Source: an uncultured Roseicyclus sp.
GTDB taxonomy: Bacteria; Pseudomonadota; Alphaproteobacteria; Rhodobacterales; Rhodobacteraceae
NCBI RefSeq assembly: GCF_937892565.1
Contig: NZ_CALAHQ010000049.1
Coordinates: 1 to 35,716 of the forward strand
DNA: 35,716 nucleotides
Reading direction: 5' to 3'
Shown piece after piece: positions 8,143 through 16,770 of the stretch. A program made the translations under genes and the position numbers. The notes beneath the pieces were generated by a model, which saw only the letters and a list, made by a program, of their open reading frames with translations, did not search any database and was not told the origin of the DNA. Position 1 is the stretch's first letter; every line of letters begins with the position of its first letter.

Positions 8143-9257
8143 ACCCGTGCAAGCGGCAAAAGCCCGCCGCCGTCGATGCGCGCGGTGGCTTGGCCCTTGT
8201 GCCAGACCACAAAGCGGGAAGGGGTCGGGTGAGGGCCGTCGCCCAGGATGCCAAGCGGCGCGGCATAGGCCATGGGCGCCAGATCGCTGACCGTGCGACC
8301 CGTCCAACGGGCAAGGTTCTCGATCGCCGCCACCAGCGTCAGATCGGCACCCGCAAGCGTGCCATCCGCCCGTTCCAGCCGCCCGTTGCGCCGATAGACA
8401 GGCTGTCTGGCAAGGGTAAAGCGGTCTTGCGCCGATCCGGTCAGCGCCATGGCATCCGACACCAGCACCGCAGCATCCGGGCTGGCTGCCAGCGCGATGC
8501 GGAGCGCCGCGGGATGCACATGCACGCCATCGGCAATCAGGCCATAGGGGCGCCCCTGATCCAGCGTCGCCCCCACAAGCCCGGGCGCGCGGTGCCCCAG
8601 CCCGGACATGGCGTTGTAAAGATGGGTGGCCATGACAGCCCCGGCGGCATAGGCGGCACAGGCCTGATCATGGTCGCATGCGGTGTGCCCCAGCGCCACG
8701 ATGATCCCGGCCCTGGTCAGCGCGGCGATCTGGTCGGGCGGCACAATCTCGGGCGCCAGCGTGATCATGACCCGCCCCAACCGGGCGCGCGCCTTGGCAT
8801 AGAGATCCAGATCGGCATCGGTGAGCGGGCGCAGCATGGCGGGGTCATGCGCCCCTGCGACAGCCAGATGCGGCCCCTCCAGATGCAGGCCCAAAAGCGA
8901 TGGGTCGGTCTTTTGCGCCTGTGCCACAAGCGCGATCACCCGTTGCGTGGTGGACGGGCTGTCCGAGATCAAGGTGGGCAGGATGGCGGCCGTTCCGGTC
9001 GCCCAATGCGCCGCGGCCATGGCATGGATCGCGGCCACATCCGTGCAATCCCCCAACAGCCGCCCCGCGCCGCCATTGACCTGAAGATCGATCAATCCCG
9101 GGGTCACCAGGGCGCGCTGGCCATCGCGGGCCAGATCGGTGCCGCGCTGCGTGTCAAAGGGTTTGGTCACGACCCCACCCCGATCATCCAGACCGATCGC
9201 CATGTCGTGGCGCAGGCCGCCGACGTCCAGCAGATCAAGCCCGACAAACCACGTCAT
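8139..9257 (-). CDS. nagA: N-acetylglucosamine-6-phosphate deacetylase NagA
   Basis: NagA removes acetate from GlcNAc-6-phosphate, giving glucosamine-6-phosphate for amino-sugar use and cell-wall recycling. The 372-residue amidohydrolase shows TPGLIDLQVNGG (52-63), the metal-binding E127 in LHLEGPH, H191 in ALGHTA and H212 in THLYNAM. It also has the substrate loop GLIADGVHVH and the catalytic D268 in LVSDAM. The start ATG (9257-9255) overlaps the TGA of the upstream kinase gene (ATGA), which fixes it; longer upstream frames only shadow the kinase. It forms a two-gene operon with that kinase, so GlcNAc would be phosphorylated and then deacetylated. No nagB deaminase or transporter is beside it. 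The 3' end overlaps the convergent VIT gene by four bases. Confidence 0.93.
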   Translation of the reverse strand: MTWFVGLDLLDVGGLRHDMAIGLDDRGGVVTKPFDTQRGTDLARDGQRALVTPGLIDLQVNGGAGRLLGDCTDVAAIHAMAAAHWATGTAAILPTLISDSPSTTQRVIALVAQAQKTDPSLLGLHLEGPHLAVAGAHDPAMLRPLTDADLDLYAKARARLGRVMITLAPEIVPPDQIAALTRAGIIVALGHTACDHDQACAAYAAGAVMATHLYNAMSGLGHRAPGLVGATLDQGRPYGLIADGVHVHPAALRIALAASPDAAVLVSDAMALTGSAQDRFTLARQPVYRRNGRLERADGTLAGADLTLVAAIENLARWTGRTVSDLAPMAYAAPLGILGDGPHPTPSRFVVWHKGQATARIDGGGLLPLARV

Positions 9258-10096
9258 GGCAAACCCCGTGCCAGCCGCAATGCGCCGTCCAGTGGCCGGC
9301 CAAGCGCCGGGCGCAGATCGGCCGCCAAATCCGGCGGCAATGTGGAGGCGATGCGCGCACCGAGGCCACCGGTGACGACCAGCGCCTGACCGGGCCGATG
9401 GCCCAGATCGCGCAAGCCCTGCACCAGCGCCTGACGAATCGCGCCCTGCACGCGCTGCGCGATCGGGCTGTCGGCATGACGGGCCACGATGCGCATCAGA
9501 TCGGCGAAATCGCCGGGCCGGGCGGTTTGCGCCCAAAGAACCGGATGGGGCGGGCAGGCCGCGCCCAGCGCATCGGCCAGCGGATCGGGGGCCAGCCGCC
9601 CATCGGCGACATGCAGCGCCAGTGACACCGCCATGCGCCCGGCCCAAGCGGCCCCGCCTTCGTCGCCAAGGGCAAAACCCCAGCCGCCCTGATGGCGGAT
9701 GATCCCGCCTTGCTTGGCGATAAAGAAGCTTCCGGTGCCAAGGCTGGCCAGGCTTCCATCCGCCCCAGCCAGCGCCCCCTCCAGCGCGGTGAGGCTGTCA
9801 TCGACGACATAGGCCAGAAACGGCAGCCGCGTGGCAAAGCGGTCGGCGGCACCGGGCAACCGCCCCCCGGCAAGCCCCGCGCAAATCCGGGCATCCGACA
9901 ATGCCTCAAGCCCAAGACCTTGCGCGCCAAGCGCTTGGGTCAGGGCCAGCCGGATCGCGGCCTCGGCCGCGGCCGGATCGGTGACGATATTGGCCGGCCC
10001 GCCCGCGGTTTCCGTGACGGCCCCGCCATCGATCGATAGCGCCACACGGCACCCCGTGCCGCCCCCGTCGATGCCGATGTCGATACGCCGTTTCAT
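9254..10096 (-). CDS. N-acetylglucosamine/glucosamine kinase, BadF/BadG family
   Basis: This 280-residue ASKHA-fold sugar kinase probably phosphorylates GlcNAc or glucosamine at O6. The phosphate-1 motif DIGIDGGGTGCRVAL is at residues 6-20. GGPANIVTD follows, then the central VVDDSLTALEGAL with its catalytic-type Asp. SLGTGSFF, GGWGFALGDEGGAAW (typical of the BadF/BadG/GspK group) and the adenosine motif VVTGGLGARI complete the picture. The coupled downstream nagA supports a GlcNAc substrate. The start ATG is preceded by AGGG as a possible ribosome binding site, close to a TAGGGT -10-like element, so the leader must be very short. The gene is divergent from ccmF. Confidence 0.88.
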   Translation of the reverse strand: MKRRIDIGIDGGGTGCRVALSIDGGAVTETAGGPANIVTDPAAAEAAIRLALTQALGAQGLGLEALSDARICAGLAGGRLPGAADRFATRLPFLAYVVDDSLTALEGALAGADGSLASLGTGSFFIAKQGGIIRHQGGWGFALGDEGGAAWAGRMAVSLALHVADGRLAPDPLADALGAACPPHPVLWAQTARPGDFADLMRIVARHADSPIAQRVQGAIRQALVQGLRDLGHRPGQALVVTGGLGARIASTLPPDLAADLRPALGRPLDGALRLARGLP

Positions 10097-10211
10097 GAGC
10101 GCACCCTATGCCATGCCCCGAGGTTGTGAAACAGCCCGATCTGCGGCTGCAGGGCCGCGGGTTGCGCGGCTTTGACACGGCCATTCCGATGGAAAGCCGT
10201 GCCACATCCTA

Positions 10212-10247
10212 TTGGCGCGAAGCCGCAGAGTGCTTACTATCCGTCCC
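10212..10247 (+). promoter_or_regulatory. Candidate ccmF promoter giving a leaderless mRNA
   Basis: TTGGCG (10212-10217) and TACTAT (10235-10240) are exactly 17 bases apart. The expected transcription start, about seven bases after the -10, falls at the A of the ccmF ATG (10248) or next to it. No purine-rich Shine-Dalgarno sequence lies upstream of that ATG, which fits leaderless initiation. Prediction only. Confidence 0.4.
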
Positions 10248-12239
10248 ATGATCACAGAGCTTGGACATTTTGCCCTGATCCTCGCCTTCATGGTGGCGAT
10301 CTTTCAGACCATCGTGCCCCTGGTCGGCGCGCATCGTGGCAATGTTGGTTGGATGAGCGTGGCCGAGCCGGCGGCAACGACGCAATTCCTGCTCACCGCC
10401 TTCAGCTTTGGCGCGCTGACATGGGCCTTTGTGACATCGGATTTCTCGCTGAACCTTGTGACCGCGAATTCCCACACCGACAAGCCGATGCTCTACAAGA
10501 TCAGCGGCGTCTGGGGCAACCATGAGGGGTCGCTTTTGCTGTGGGTGCTGATCCTGACGCTGTTTGGCGCCTGCGCGGCGTGGTTCGGATCGAACCTTCC
10601 GCCCGGGTTGCGCGCGCGGGTGCTGGCGGTGCAATCCTCGGTTGCGGCGGCGTTTTTCGCCTTTATCCTGTTCACATCCAACCCGTTCACACGGCTTGCC
10701 GTGCCGCCGATGGATGGTCAGGATCTCAACCCGCTGTTGCAAGACCCCGGTTTGGCCTTTCATCCGCCGTTTCTTTATCTTGGCTATGTCGGGCTTTCGA
10801 TGGCGTTCTCCTTTGCGGTTGCCGCACTGATCGAGGGGCGGGTCGATGCCGCATGGGGCCGCTGGGTGCGGCCGTGGACGCTGGCGGCCTGGGTATTCCT
10901 GACCATCGGGATCGGTTTGGGATCATGGTGGGCCTATTACGAATTGGGCTGGGGCGGCTTTTGGTTCTGGGATCCGGTCGAAAATGCCTCGCTCATGCCG
11001 TGGCTGATTGCGGCCGCGCTCTTGCATTCGGCCATCGTGGTGGAAAAGCGCGAGGCGTTGAAAAGCTGGACGATCCTTCTTGCGATCCTTGCCTTTGGAT
11101 TTTCGCTGATCGGCACCTTCATCGTGCGCTCGGGCGTGCTGACCAGCGTGCATGCCTTTGCCAATGATCCCGAACGGGGCGTGTTCATCTTGATGATCCT
11201 TGGCTTTTTCATGGGTGGGGCGTTGATCCTCTTTGCGCTGCGCGCGGGCGCGATGGAGGCCAAGGGCGTGTTTTCGACGCTGAGCCGGGAATCGGGCCTG
11301 GTGCTCAACAACCTGTTGCTGGCGGTATCGACCTTTGTGGTGTTCATCGGCACGATCTGGCCCCTGGTGACGGAGATCTTTTCGGATCGCACCGTGTCGG
11401 TGGGCCCGCCATTTTTCAACATGGCCATTACGCCCTTTGTCTTTGCGCTGGCGCTGGCCTTGCCCATCGGGGGCATGCTGGCGTGGAAACGGGCGCAGCT
11501 TGGCCGCGTCTTGATCCAGCTTGTTCCCGCCTTGGTCCTTGCGGTGGCGGTCGCGTTGCTGTGCTGGGCGGCATTCACCGGCAAATCGACCCTGTCGCCC
11601 ATCGCCATCGGCCTGTCGGTGTGGCTGGTGGCGGGCGCGTTGGTGGATCTGTGGACGCGCACGGGGCGTGCGGGCGGCTTGGCTGCCCGCATCGGGCGGC
11701 TGGGGCGCTTGCCGCGCGCCGATTGGGGCAAGGCGGTTGGCCATGCGGGCTTTGGCATCACCTTGTTCGGTGTCGCCGCGCTGACCGGCTATCAGGTCGA
11801 GGATATCCGCGTCGCCCAACCCGGCCAGCCCTATCGCGTGGGCGCCTATGAGGTGGAGCTTTTGAGCGTCGATCGGAATGTGCAGGGGCCCAACTACATC
11901 TCGACCATGGCGCATGTGGCGCTGCGCGGACCGGGCGGCGAACAGATCGCCTTGCTGCATCCCGAAAAGCGCCTCTATCCGGTGGCGGGCATGCCCACGA
12001 CCGAGGCAGGCATCGACAGCGGCTGGACGCGCGATGTCTATCTGGCGCTTGGCGATCCACAGCCCGATGGGGGCTGGGCGCTGCGCACATGGATCAAACC
12101 CTTTGCCAACTGGATCTGGGGCGGCACCATAATCATGGCCCTTGGCGGGCTGTTGAGCTTGACCGATCGCCGGTATCGCATCGCTGCGGGTGGTGCAAAG
12201 GCACGGCCGGTTGCCGCACGCGGGTTACCCGCCGAATGA
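10248..12239 (+). CDS. ccmF: Cytochrome c-type biogenesis protein CcmF (Ccl1)
   Basis: CcmF is the inner-membrane core of the haem lyase that joins haem to apocytochrome c in the periplasm. The 663-residue polytopic protein starts with MITELGHFALILAF, the normal family N-terminus. It carries the haem-binding WWD signature (GGFWFWDPVENASLMPWL, around residues 235-253). More than ten hydrophobic segments and a C-terminal periplasmic domain follow (DRNVQGPNY, LHPEKRLYP). I rejected the in-frame TTG at 10212 in favour of ATG 10248 on family length. The stop overlaps the ccmH ATG (ATGA at 12236-12239). The ccmF-ccmH pair matches the ccl1-ccl2 operon of Rhodobacter; ccmABCDG must lie elsewhere. Confidence 0.96.
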   Translation: MITELGHFALILAFMVAIFQTIVPLVGAHRGNVGWMSVAEPAATTQFLLTAFSFGALTWAFVTSDFSLNLVTANSHTDKPMLYKISGVWGNHEGSLLLWVLILTLFGACAAWFGSNLPPGLRARVLAVQSSVAAAFFAFILFTSNPFTRLAVPPMDGQDLNPLLQDPGLAFHPPFLYLGYVGLSMAFSFAVAALIEGRVDAAWGRWVRPWTLAAWVFLTIGIGLGSWWAYYELGWGGFWFWDPVENASLMPWLIAAALLHSAIVVEKREALKSWTILLAILAFGFSLIGTFIVRSGVLTSVHAFANDPERGVFILMILGFFMGGALILFALRAGAMEAKGVFSTLSRESGLVLNNLLLAVSTFVVFIGTIWPLVTEIFSDRTVSVGPPFFNMAITPFVFALALALPIGGMLAWKRAQLGRVLIQLVPALVLAVAVALLCWAAFTGKSTLSPIAIGLSVWLVAGALVDLWTRTGRAGGLAARIGRLGRLPRADWGKAVGHAGFGITLFGVAALTGYQVEDIRVAQPGQPYRVGAYEVELLSVDRNVQGPNYISTMAHVALRGPGGEQIALLHPEKRLYPVAGMPTTEAGIDSGWTRDVYLALGDPQPDGGWALRTWIKPFANWIWGGTIIMALGGLLSLTDRRYRIAAGGAKARPVAARGLPAE

Positions 12240-12724
12240 GCGGCGCGCGCGCCCGTTTGCGGCGGCTGGGGCTGGCGGGTCTTGCGGCGGTCGCCATGGC
12301 GCTGGCCATCCCGGCCGGGGCGGTGCAACCCGACGAGGTTCTGCCCGATCCGGCGCTGGAGGAGCGCGCGCGCGCCATCTCGGGCGGTTTGCGCTGTATC
12401 GTCTGCCGCAACGAATCGATCGATGAGTCTAATGCCGAACTGGCCCGCGATCTGCGGCTTTTGGTGCGCGAGCGTCTGGTCGCGGGCGACAGCGACGCCG
12501 AGGTGATGAGCTATGTCGTCGACCGCTACGGCGAATTCGTGTTGCTGCGCCCCACGCTGAGCGGGGCCAATATCTTGCTCTGGGCGGCGCCGCTGTTGCT
12601 GATCGGTTTGGGCGGGGCGCTTTCAATTGTCTATATCCGCCGCCGCGCCGTGGCCGTGGCCCCCGCCGAGGCCGCGCTGTCACCTGATGAAGAAGCCCGT
12701 CTGAAGGTGCTTCTGAAGGAGTGA
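12236..12724 (+). CDS. ccmH: Cytochrome c-type biogenesis protein CcmH (Ccl2)
   Basis: CcmH is the membrane-anchored periplasmic thiol oxidoreductase that keeps apocytochrome c cysteines reduced and hands them to CcmF. The 162-residue protein has a signal peptide (about residues 1-29). The conserved LRCIVCRNESI motif follows with the redox pair C54 and C57, then the DLRLLVRERL and DAEVMSYVVDRYGEFVLLRP blocks. A C-terminal membrane anchor lies at about residues 106-127. It is the short CcmH form without the TPR domain (CcmI) present in enterobacteria. The start is fixed by the ATGA overlap with ccmF. Confidence 0.95.
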   Translation: MSGARARLRRLGLAGLAAVAMALAIPAGAVQPDEVLPDPALEERARAISGGLRCIVCRNESIDESNAELARDLRLLVRERLVAGDSDAEVMSYVVDRYGEFVLLRPTLSGANILLWAAPLLLIGLGGALSIVYIRRRAVAVAPAEAALSPDEEARLKVLLKE

Positions 12725-12794
12725 CGCAGCGTTTGCGCTTTTCGCGCCGCGCCACTTTGCCTAGTCTTGGCCCAAACCCCAGGCGGAGGCAGCC

Positions 12795-13571
12795 ATGCAG
12801 TATGACACCATCACACGCCAAGATCACGACGGGATGGCGGTGGTTACGCTGAACCGCCCCGAGGTGATGAATGCGCTCAATACCCAGATGCGTGCGGAAA
12901 TCACCCATGCCATCGGCACCGCCGGGCGCGAGGCGCGGGTGGTTGTCCTGACCGGGGCGGGTCGTGCCTTTTGCTCGGGTCAGGATCTGGGCGATGGGGG
13001 CAATGCCGCCACGCTTAACCTGGAGCGGACGCTGCGCGATGAATATGTGCCGATGCTGATGGCGATCGTGGATTGCCCCGTGCCGGTGATCGCTGCCGTA
13101 AACGGGACGGCCGCAGGCGCTGGGGCCAATCTGGCGCTTGTCTGCGACATCACCATCGCCACGGAAGGCGCCAGCTTCATTCAGGCCTTCACCCGGATCG
13201 GTCTGATCCCCGATGCGGGCGGAACATGGATCTTGCCGCGCAGCATCGGCATGCAAAAGGCGATGGGGGCGGCGTTGTTTGCCGACCGCATCACCGCACG
13301 TCAGGCCGATGATTGGGGCATGATCTGGGAAGCGGTGCCCGATGCCGAATTCGACGCGACATGGCGGGCACGGGCGATGCATCTGGCCCAAGGTCCAGGT
13401 GCTGCCTTCAAGCGCGTCAAGGCCGCGATGCAGGCCAGCTTTGGCAACAGCCTTGATGAGCAGTTGATGCTGGAGGGCCAGCTTCAGGGCCAATGTGGCA
13501 AGACGCGGGATTTCAAGGAAGGCGTGGTGGCCTTTCTTGAAAAGCGCACTCCGGTATTCGAGGGGCGCTGA
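12795..13571 (+). CDS. Enoyl-CoA hydratase/isomerase, PaaG-like
   Basis: This 258-residue crotonase-fold protein has the oxyanion-hole regions AFCSGQDLGDGG (59-70) and NGTAAGAGANLAL (103-115). The FTRIGLIPDAGGTWILPR block (132-149) places an Asp (D140) where PaaG-type 1,2-epoxyphenylacetyl-CoA isomerases have their catalytic Asp and where true hydratases carry Glu. This points to an isomerase such as PaaG rather than a beta-oxidation hydratase. No other paa genes are nearby, so phenylacetate degradation is not shown by context. GGAGG lies upstream of the ATG. It follows ccmH after a 70-base gap and ends in a terminator hairpin facing livM. Confidence 0.85.
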   Translation: MQYDTITRQDHDGMAVVTLNRPEVMNALNTQMRAEITHAIGTAGREARVVVLTGAGRAFCSGQDLGDGGNAATLNLERTLRDEYVPMLMAIVDCPVPVIAAVNGTAAGAGANLALVCDITIATEGASFIQAFTRIGLIPDAGGTWILPRSIGMQKAMGAALFADRITARQADDWGMIWEAVPDAEFDATWRARAMHLAQGPGAAFKRVKAAMQASFGNSLDEQLMLEGQLQGQCGKTRDFKEGVVAFLEKRTPVFEGR

Positions 13572-13585
13572 TCGCGCGCCCCTTT
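13561..13585 (+). terminator. Intrinsic terminator after the PaaG-like gene
   Basis: The stem AGGGGCGC (13561-13568) pairs with GCGCCCCT (13576-13583) around a seven-base loop containing the gene's TGA, and TTT follows. It lies between convergent genes and may also serve the liv operon from the other side. The T-run is short, so strength is uncertain. Confidence 0.6.
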
Positions 13586-13589
13586 GGTC

Positions 13590-14900
13590 CTAGCGTTCGG
13601 GGATCAGCCCCCTTGGGCTGAAGCGCAGCACCAAAAGCAAGATCACCCCCATCGTCATCAGCCGCATATGCGCCGCCGCTTCCAACAGATGCGCGCGCAA
13701 CCATGACCCCTCGGCCATGCCTGATGTGATGGACTGCATCAAAAGCTGTCCCAGCGGCTCCACCTGAATCCAGAGCCACCAGATCAGGAAACCGCCCAAG
13801 ACCGCCCCCCAATTGTTGCCAGATCCCCCGACGATCACCATCACCCATACCAGAAATGTAAAGCGAAGCGGCTGATAGCTGCTGGGCACAAGCTGGCTGT
13901 CGAGCGTTGTCATCATCGCGCCGGCCATCCCCACCACGGCCGATCCCAGCACGAAGACCTGAAGATGGCGTGCCTTGACATCCTTGCCCATGGCGGCGGC
14001 CGATACCTCATTGTCGCGGATCGCCCGCATCATCCGGCCCCAGGGCGAATTCCACGCTTTTTGCGAAAACCAGATCAGCACCAGCAAAACCACCATGAAC
14101 AGGCCCGCATAGCTGAGCTTGACCATGATCGAGGACATGCTGACAGGGTCGGCCCCCAGCCGGGCGGCAAGATCGGTGAACCACGGGGTCTGTTGCAATT
14201 CGACCTCATAGGGGACCGGGCGCGGCACGCCGGTCACGTTCTTGACCCCGCGCGTCAACCAATCCTCGTTCTTCAGAACGGCAATGATGATCTCCGAAAT
14301 CCCCAGCGTCGCGATGGCCAGATAATCCGATCTGAGCCCCAGCGCGGTCTTGCCGATCAGCCATGCCGCACCGGCCGCAAGCACCCCACCGACGGGCCAG
14401 GCCACCAGCACCGGAAGGCCAAGCCCCCCCAGAAATCCGGTCGCGGCCGGGTTGACCGCCTCGACAGCGATGACGCCACCGTCAAAAACCGTGCGAAACA
14501 GCGCAAAACCGCCGATCAGGATCACCACCATGCCCAGCGCGCGCAACCGCCCCGGTGCCAGCTTGGACCATACAAGGATCGCGGCGATGATCGTGGCCGC
14601 CCCCAGAACCAGCGCCAGCACGATGCGCAAGCCCCCCGCCGCCCAGGCATCCTCGACCGGGGGCACGGCGATCAGCACGGTCGCCAGACCGCCCAGCGCG
14701 ACAAAGCCCATCACGCCGACATTGAACAGGCCCGCGTACCCCCATTGCATGTTGACGCCCAGCGCAAGGATCGCGCTGACAAGGCCCATGTTGAAAATGC
14801 TCAGCGCGATGTTCCATGACTGAACAAAGCCCGTGCCGAGATAAAGCACGGCCACCGCGGCAAACAATGCCACCGCCCTGATGTCGCGCACGCCGGTCAT
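13590..14900 (-). CDS. livM: Branched-chain amino acid-type ABC transporter permease LivM
   Basis: This is the second permease of the HAAT-type ABC importer. It has 436 residues with about ten hydrophobic spans. The LivM landmarks are present: GVNMQWGYAGLFNVGVMGF near the N-terminus and LRSDYLAIATLGISEIII in the middle. WGRMMRAIRDNEVSAAAMGKD is the coupling-helix region that contacts the ATPases. The start ATG (14900-14898) overlaps the livH stop as ATGA, so a longer upstream frame to 15251 is not used. It is the last gene of the cluster and converges on the PaaG-like gene. Confidence 0.93.
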   Translation of the reverse strand: MTGVRDIRAVALFAAVAVLYLGTGFVQSWNIALSIFNMGLVSAILALGVNMQWGYAGLFNVGVMGFVALGGLATVLIAVPPVEDAWAAGGLRIVLALVLGAATIIAAILVWSKLAPGRLRALGMVVILIGGFALFRTVFDGGVIAVEAVNPAATGFLGGLGLPVLVAWPVGGVLAAGAAWLIGKTALGLRSDYLAIATLGISEIIIAVLKNEDWLTRGVKNVTGVPRPVPYEVELQQTPWFTDLAARLGADPVSMSSIMVKLSYAGLFMVVLLVLIWFSQKAWNSPWGRMMRAIRDNEVSAAAMGKDVKARHLQVFVLGSAVVGMAGAMMTTLDSQLVPSSYQPLRFTFLVWVMVIVGGSGNNWGAVLGGFLIWWLWIQVEPLGQLLMQSITSGMAEGSWLRAHLLEAAAHMRLMTMGVILLLVLRFSPRGLIPER

Positions 14901-15907
14901 ATCGTCTTGCCCTTCATGATGCCGGTCGGACGGAACAGCAGCACGATCAGCAGGATCGTGAAGCTGACGGCGAATTTGTAATCGGTCGACAACAGCTGCA
15001 TCATGCCGGCCGGTTCCCAACCCTCGGGCCCAAGATAGCCCACCACCTTGCGAAAGGCATAGGTCACGCCGACCTCGGAAAAGGCGATCAGAAAACCGCC
15101 CAGGATCGCACCCACCGGATTGCCGAGGCCCCCAACGATGGCCGCGGCAAAGATCGGCAGCAACAGCTGGAAATAGGTGAAGGGCTTGAAGGCCTTGTCG
15201 AGGCCATAAAGCGTGCCCGCCGTGGTCGCCAGCGCCGCCACGATCAACCATGTGATCATCACCACCCGTTCGGGGTTGATGCCCGACAACAGCGCCAGAT
15301 CCTCATTGTCGGAAAAGGCGCGCATCGACTTGCCTGTCCGGGTGCGGTTGAGAAACCAAAACAGCGCCACCATGGCGATCAAGGCCACCACCACGGTGAT
15401 GGCTTGGCTTGTGCGGATGCCCAGACCTTCCTCCAGCCCGGTCAGATCGCGAAAGCGGCGCACCGAAATGAGGAAACGTTCGCCATCGTCAAAGCGCTGA
15501 TCGTCGACCCCGATGATGAACCGCACAATGCCGTTCATGATGAACATCACCCCCAGTGAGGCGATGACATAAACCACCGGTTTTGCCTTTTGTCGGCGGT
15601 AGAACCGATAGACCGCCCGGTCGGTTCCCATCAGCAACAGCGCCGTCAGCGCGATGCCCACGGGCAAAGCCAGCAGCGCCGTGGGCAGCGGGCCCAGGGT
15701 GACGCCAGCGGCCTGCAAACCCCAAGTGCACAAGATCACGATCATTGTGCCAAAAGCCATGGTGTCGCCATGGGCAAAGTTCGAAAAGCGCAAGATGCCA
15801 TAGATCAGCGTCACACCCAGCGCGCCCAACGCCAGTTGCGCGCCATAGGCGGTCGCAGGAATGATGACGAAATTCAAGAGCACGACGATGGCGTTCAGGA
15901 TATCCAT
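14897..15907 (-). CDS. livH: Branched-chain amino acid-type ABC transporter permease LivH
   Basis: This is the first permease of the importer. It has 336 residues with about eight hydrophobic segments. LivH-type motifs include LALGALGVTLIYGILRFSNFAHGD (split here as LALGALGVTL and LRFSNFAHGD), GKSMRAFSDNEDLALLSGI (coupling region) and GGLGNPVGAILGGFLIAF. A strong GGGGGAG ribosome binding site lies upstream of the ATG. It is separated from livF by 38 bases and overlaps livM. Together with livM it forms the membrane channel; the solute cannot be read from the permeases. Confidence 0.93.
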   Translation of the reverse strand: MDILNAIVVLLNFVIIPATAYGAQLALGALGVTLIYGILRFSNFAHGDTMAFGTMIVILCTWGLQAAGVTLGPLPTALLALPVGIALTALLLMGTDRAVYRFYRRQKAKPVVYVIASLGVMFIMNGIVRFIIGVDDQRFDDGERFLISVRRFRDLTGLEEGLGIRTSQAITVVVALIAMVALFWFLNRTRTGKSMRAFSDNEDLALLSGINPERVVMITWLIVAALATTAGTLYGLDKAFKPFTYFQLLLPIFAAAIVGGLGNPVGAILGGFLIAFSEVGVTYAFRKVVGYLGPEGWEPAGMMQLLSTDYKFAVSFTILLIVLLFRPTGIMKGKTI

Positions 15908-15945
15908 TCAGATCTCCCCCTGTGCCGGTAGCCCACAGCCCATGC

Positions 15946-16770
15946 TCATCCCCCCAGAAAGCTGCGGCGGACCTGCGGATCGGCCAGCAGTTCCTTGCCG
16001 GTGCCGGTGTGGGCATTGCGCCCTTGCACCAGCACATAACCCCGGTCCGCGATTTCCAGGGCTTGGCGCGCGTTTTGTTCCACCATCAAGATCGGAATGC
16101 CGGTGCGGGCGACCTCGATGATGCGGTCAAACAGCTCATCCATCACGATGGGGCTGACGCCCGCGGTCGGTTCATCAAGCATCAAGAGCTTGGGCTTGGT
16201 CATCAAGGCGCGACCCACCGCGACCTGCTGACGCTGGCCGCCCGACAATTCCCCCGCCGCCTGACGGCGCTTGTCGCGCAAGATCGGAAACAACGCGAAA
16301 ACCTGTTCCATCGTCTTGCGGATGTCATCGCGGCGGATAAAGGCGCCCATCTCCAGGTTTTCCTCGACCGTCATCGAGGTAAAGATGTTGCCGGTCTGTG
16401 GAACAAAGCCCATCCCCTTGGCCACACGGGCTTGTGGCGACAGGGTGGTGATATCCTCACCATCCAGCCGCACCGAGCCTTGGCGCAGCGACAGCATGCC
16501 AAACACCGCCTTCATCGCGGTGGATTTGCCAGCGCCGTTGGGCCCCACGATCACCGCAATCTCGCCGGGGTTCACGGCGATGGTGCAGTCATGCAGGATA
16601 TCGGGGCCGTTGCCATAGCCGCCTGTCATGCTGTCCCCGATCAAAAAGGCCGTGTCGGTTGCCATTGGCCGGTCGGTGCCGGGCACAGCCGTGATCGTGC
16701 CCACCCCCTTGGGATTGGTGATCGAGACGTCCTTGTTGCCCCGGTCAGTCTGGTAGGGGTTGTCGGTCAT
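15946..16770 (-). CDS. livF: ABC transporter ATP-binding protein LivF
   Basis: This is one of two ATPases of the HAAT importer. Walker A is VGPNGAGKST (about residues 74-83), the Q-loop is GFVPQTGNIF, the signature is ELSGGQRQQVAVGRAL and Walker B is LLMLDEPTAGVSP. The H-loop position reads VEQNARQAL, as is usual in LivF. At 274 residues it carries an N-terminal extension of about 40 residues compared with typical LivF. An internal ATG (M36, ahead of TDTAFLIGD) could be the real start. I kept the outer ATG because it overlaps the livG stop in ATGA form. Confidence 0.92.
   Translation of the reverse strand: MTDNPYQTDRGNKDVSITNPKGVGTITAVPGTDRPMATDTAFLIGDSMTGGYGNGPDILHDCTIAVNPGEIAVIVGPNGAGKSTAMKAVFGMLSLRQGSVRLDGEDITTLSPQARVAKGMGFVPQTGNIFTSMTVEENLEMGAFIRRDDIRKTMEQVFALFPILRDKRRQAAGELSGGQRQQVAVGRALMTKPKLLMLDEPTAGVSPIVMDELFDRIIEVARTGIPILMVEQNARQALEIADRGYVLVQGRNAHTGTGKELLADPQVRRSFLGG

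Noticed and set aside
10172..10177. Perfect TTGACA -35 hexamer upstream of ccmF
   Set aside because: No acceptable -10 element lies 16-18 bases downstream, so it was not called as a promoter. The later TTGGCG/TACTAT pair is better placed.
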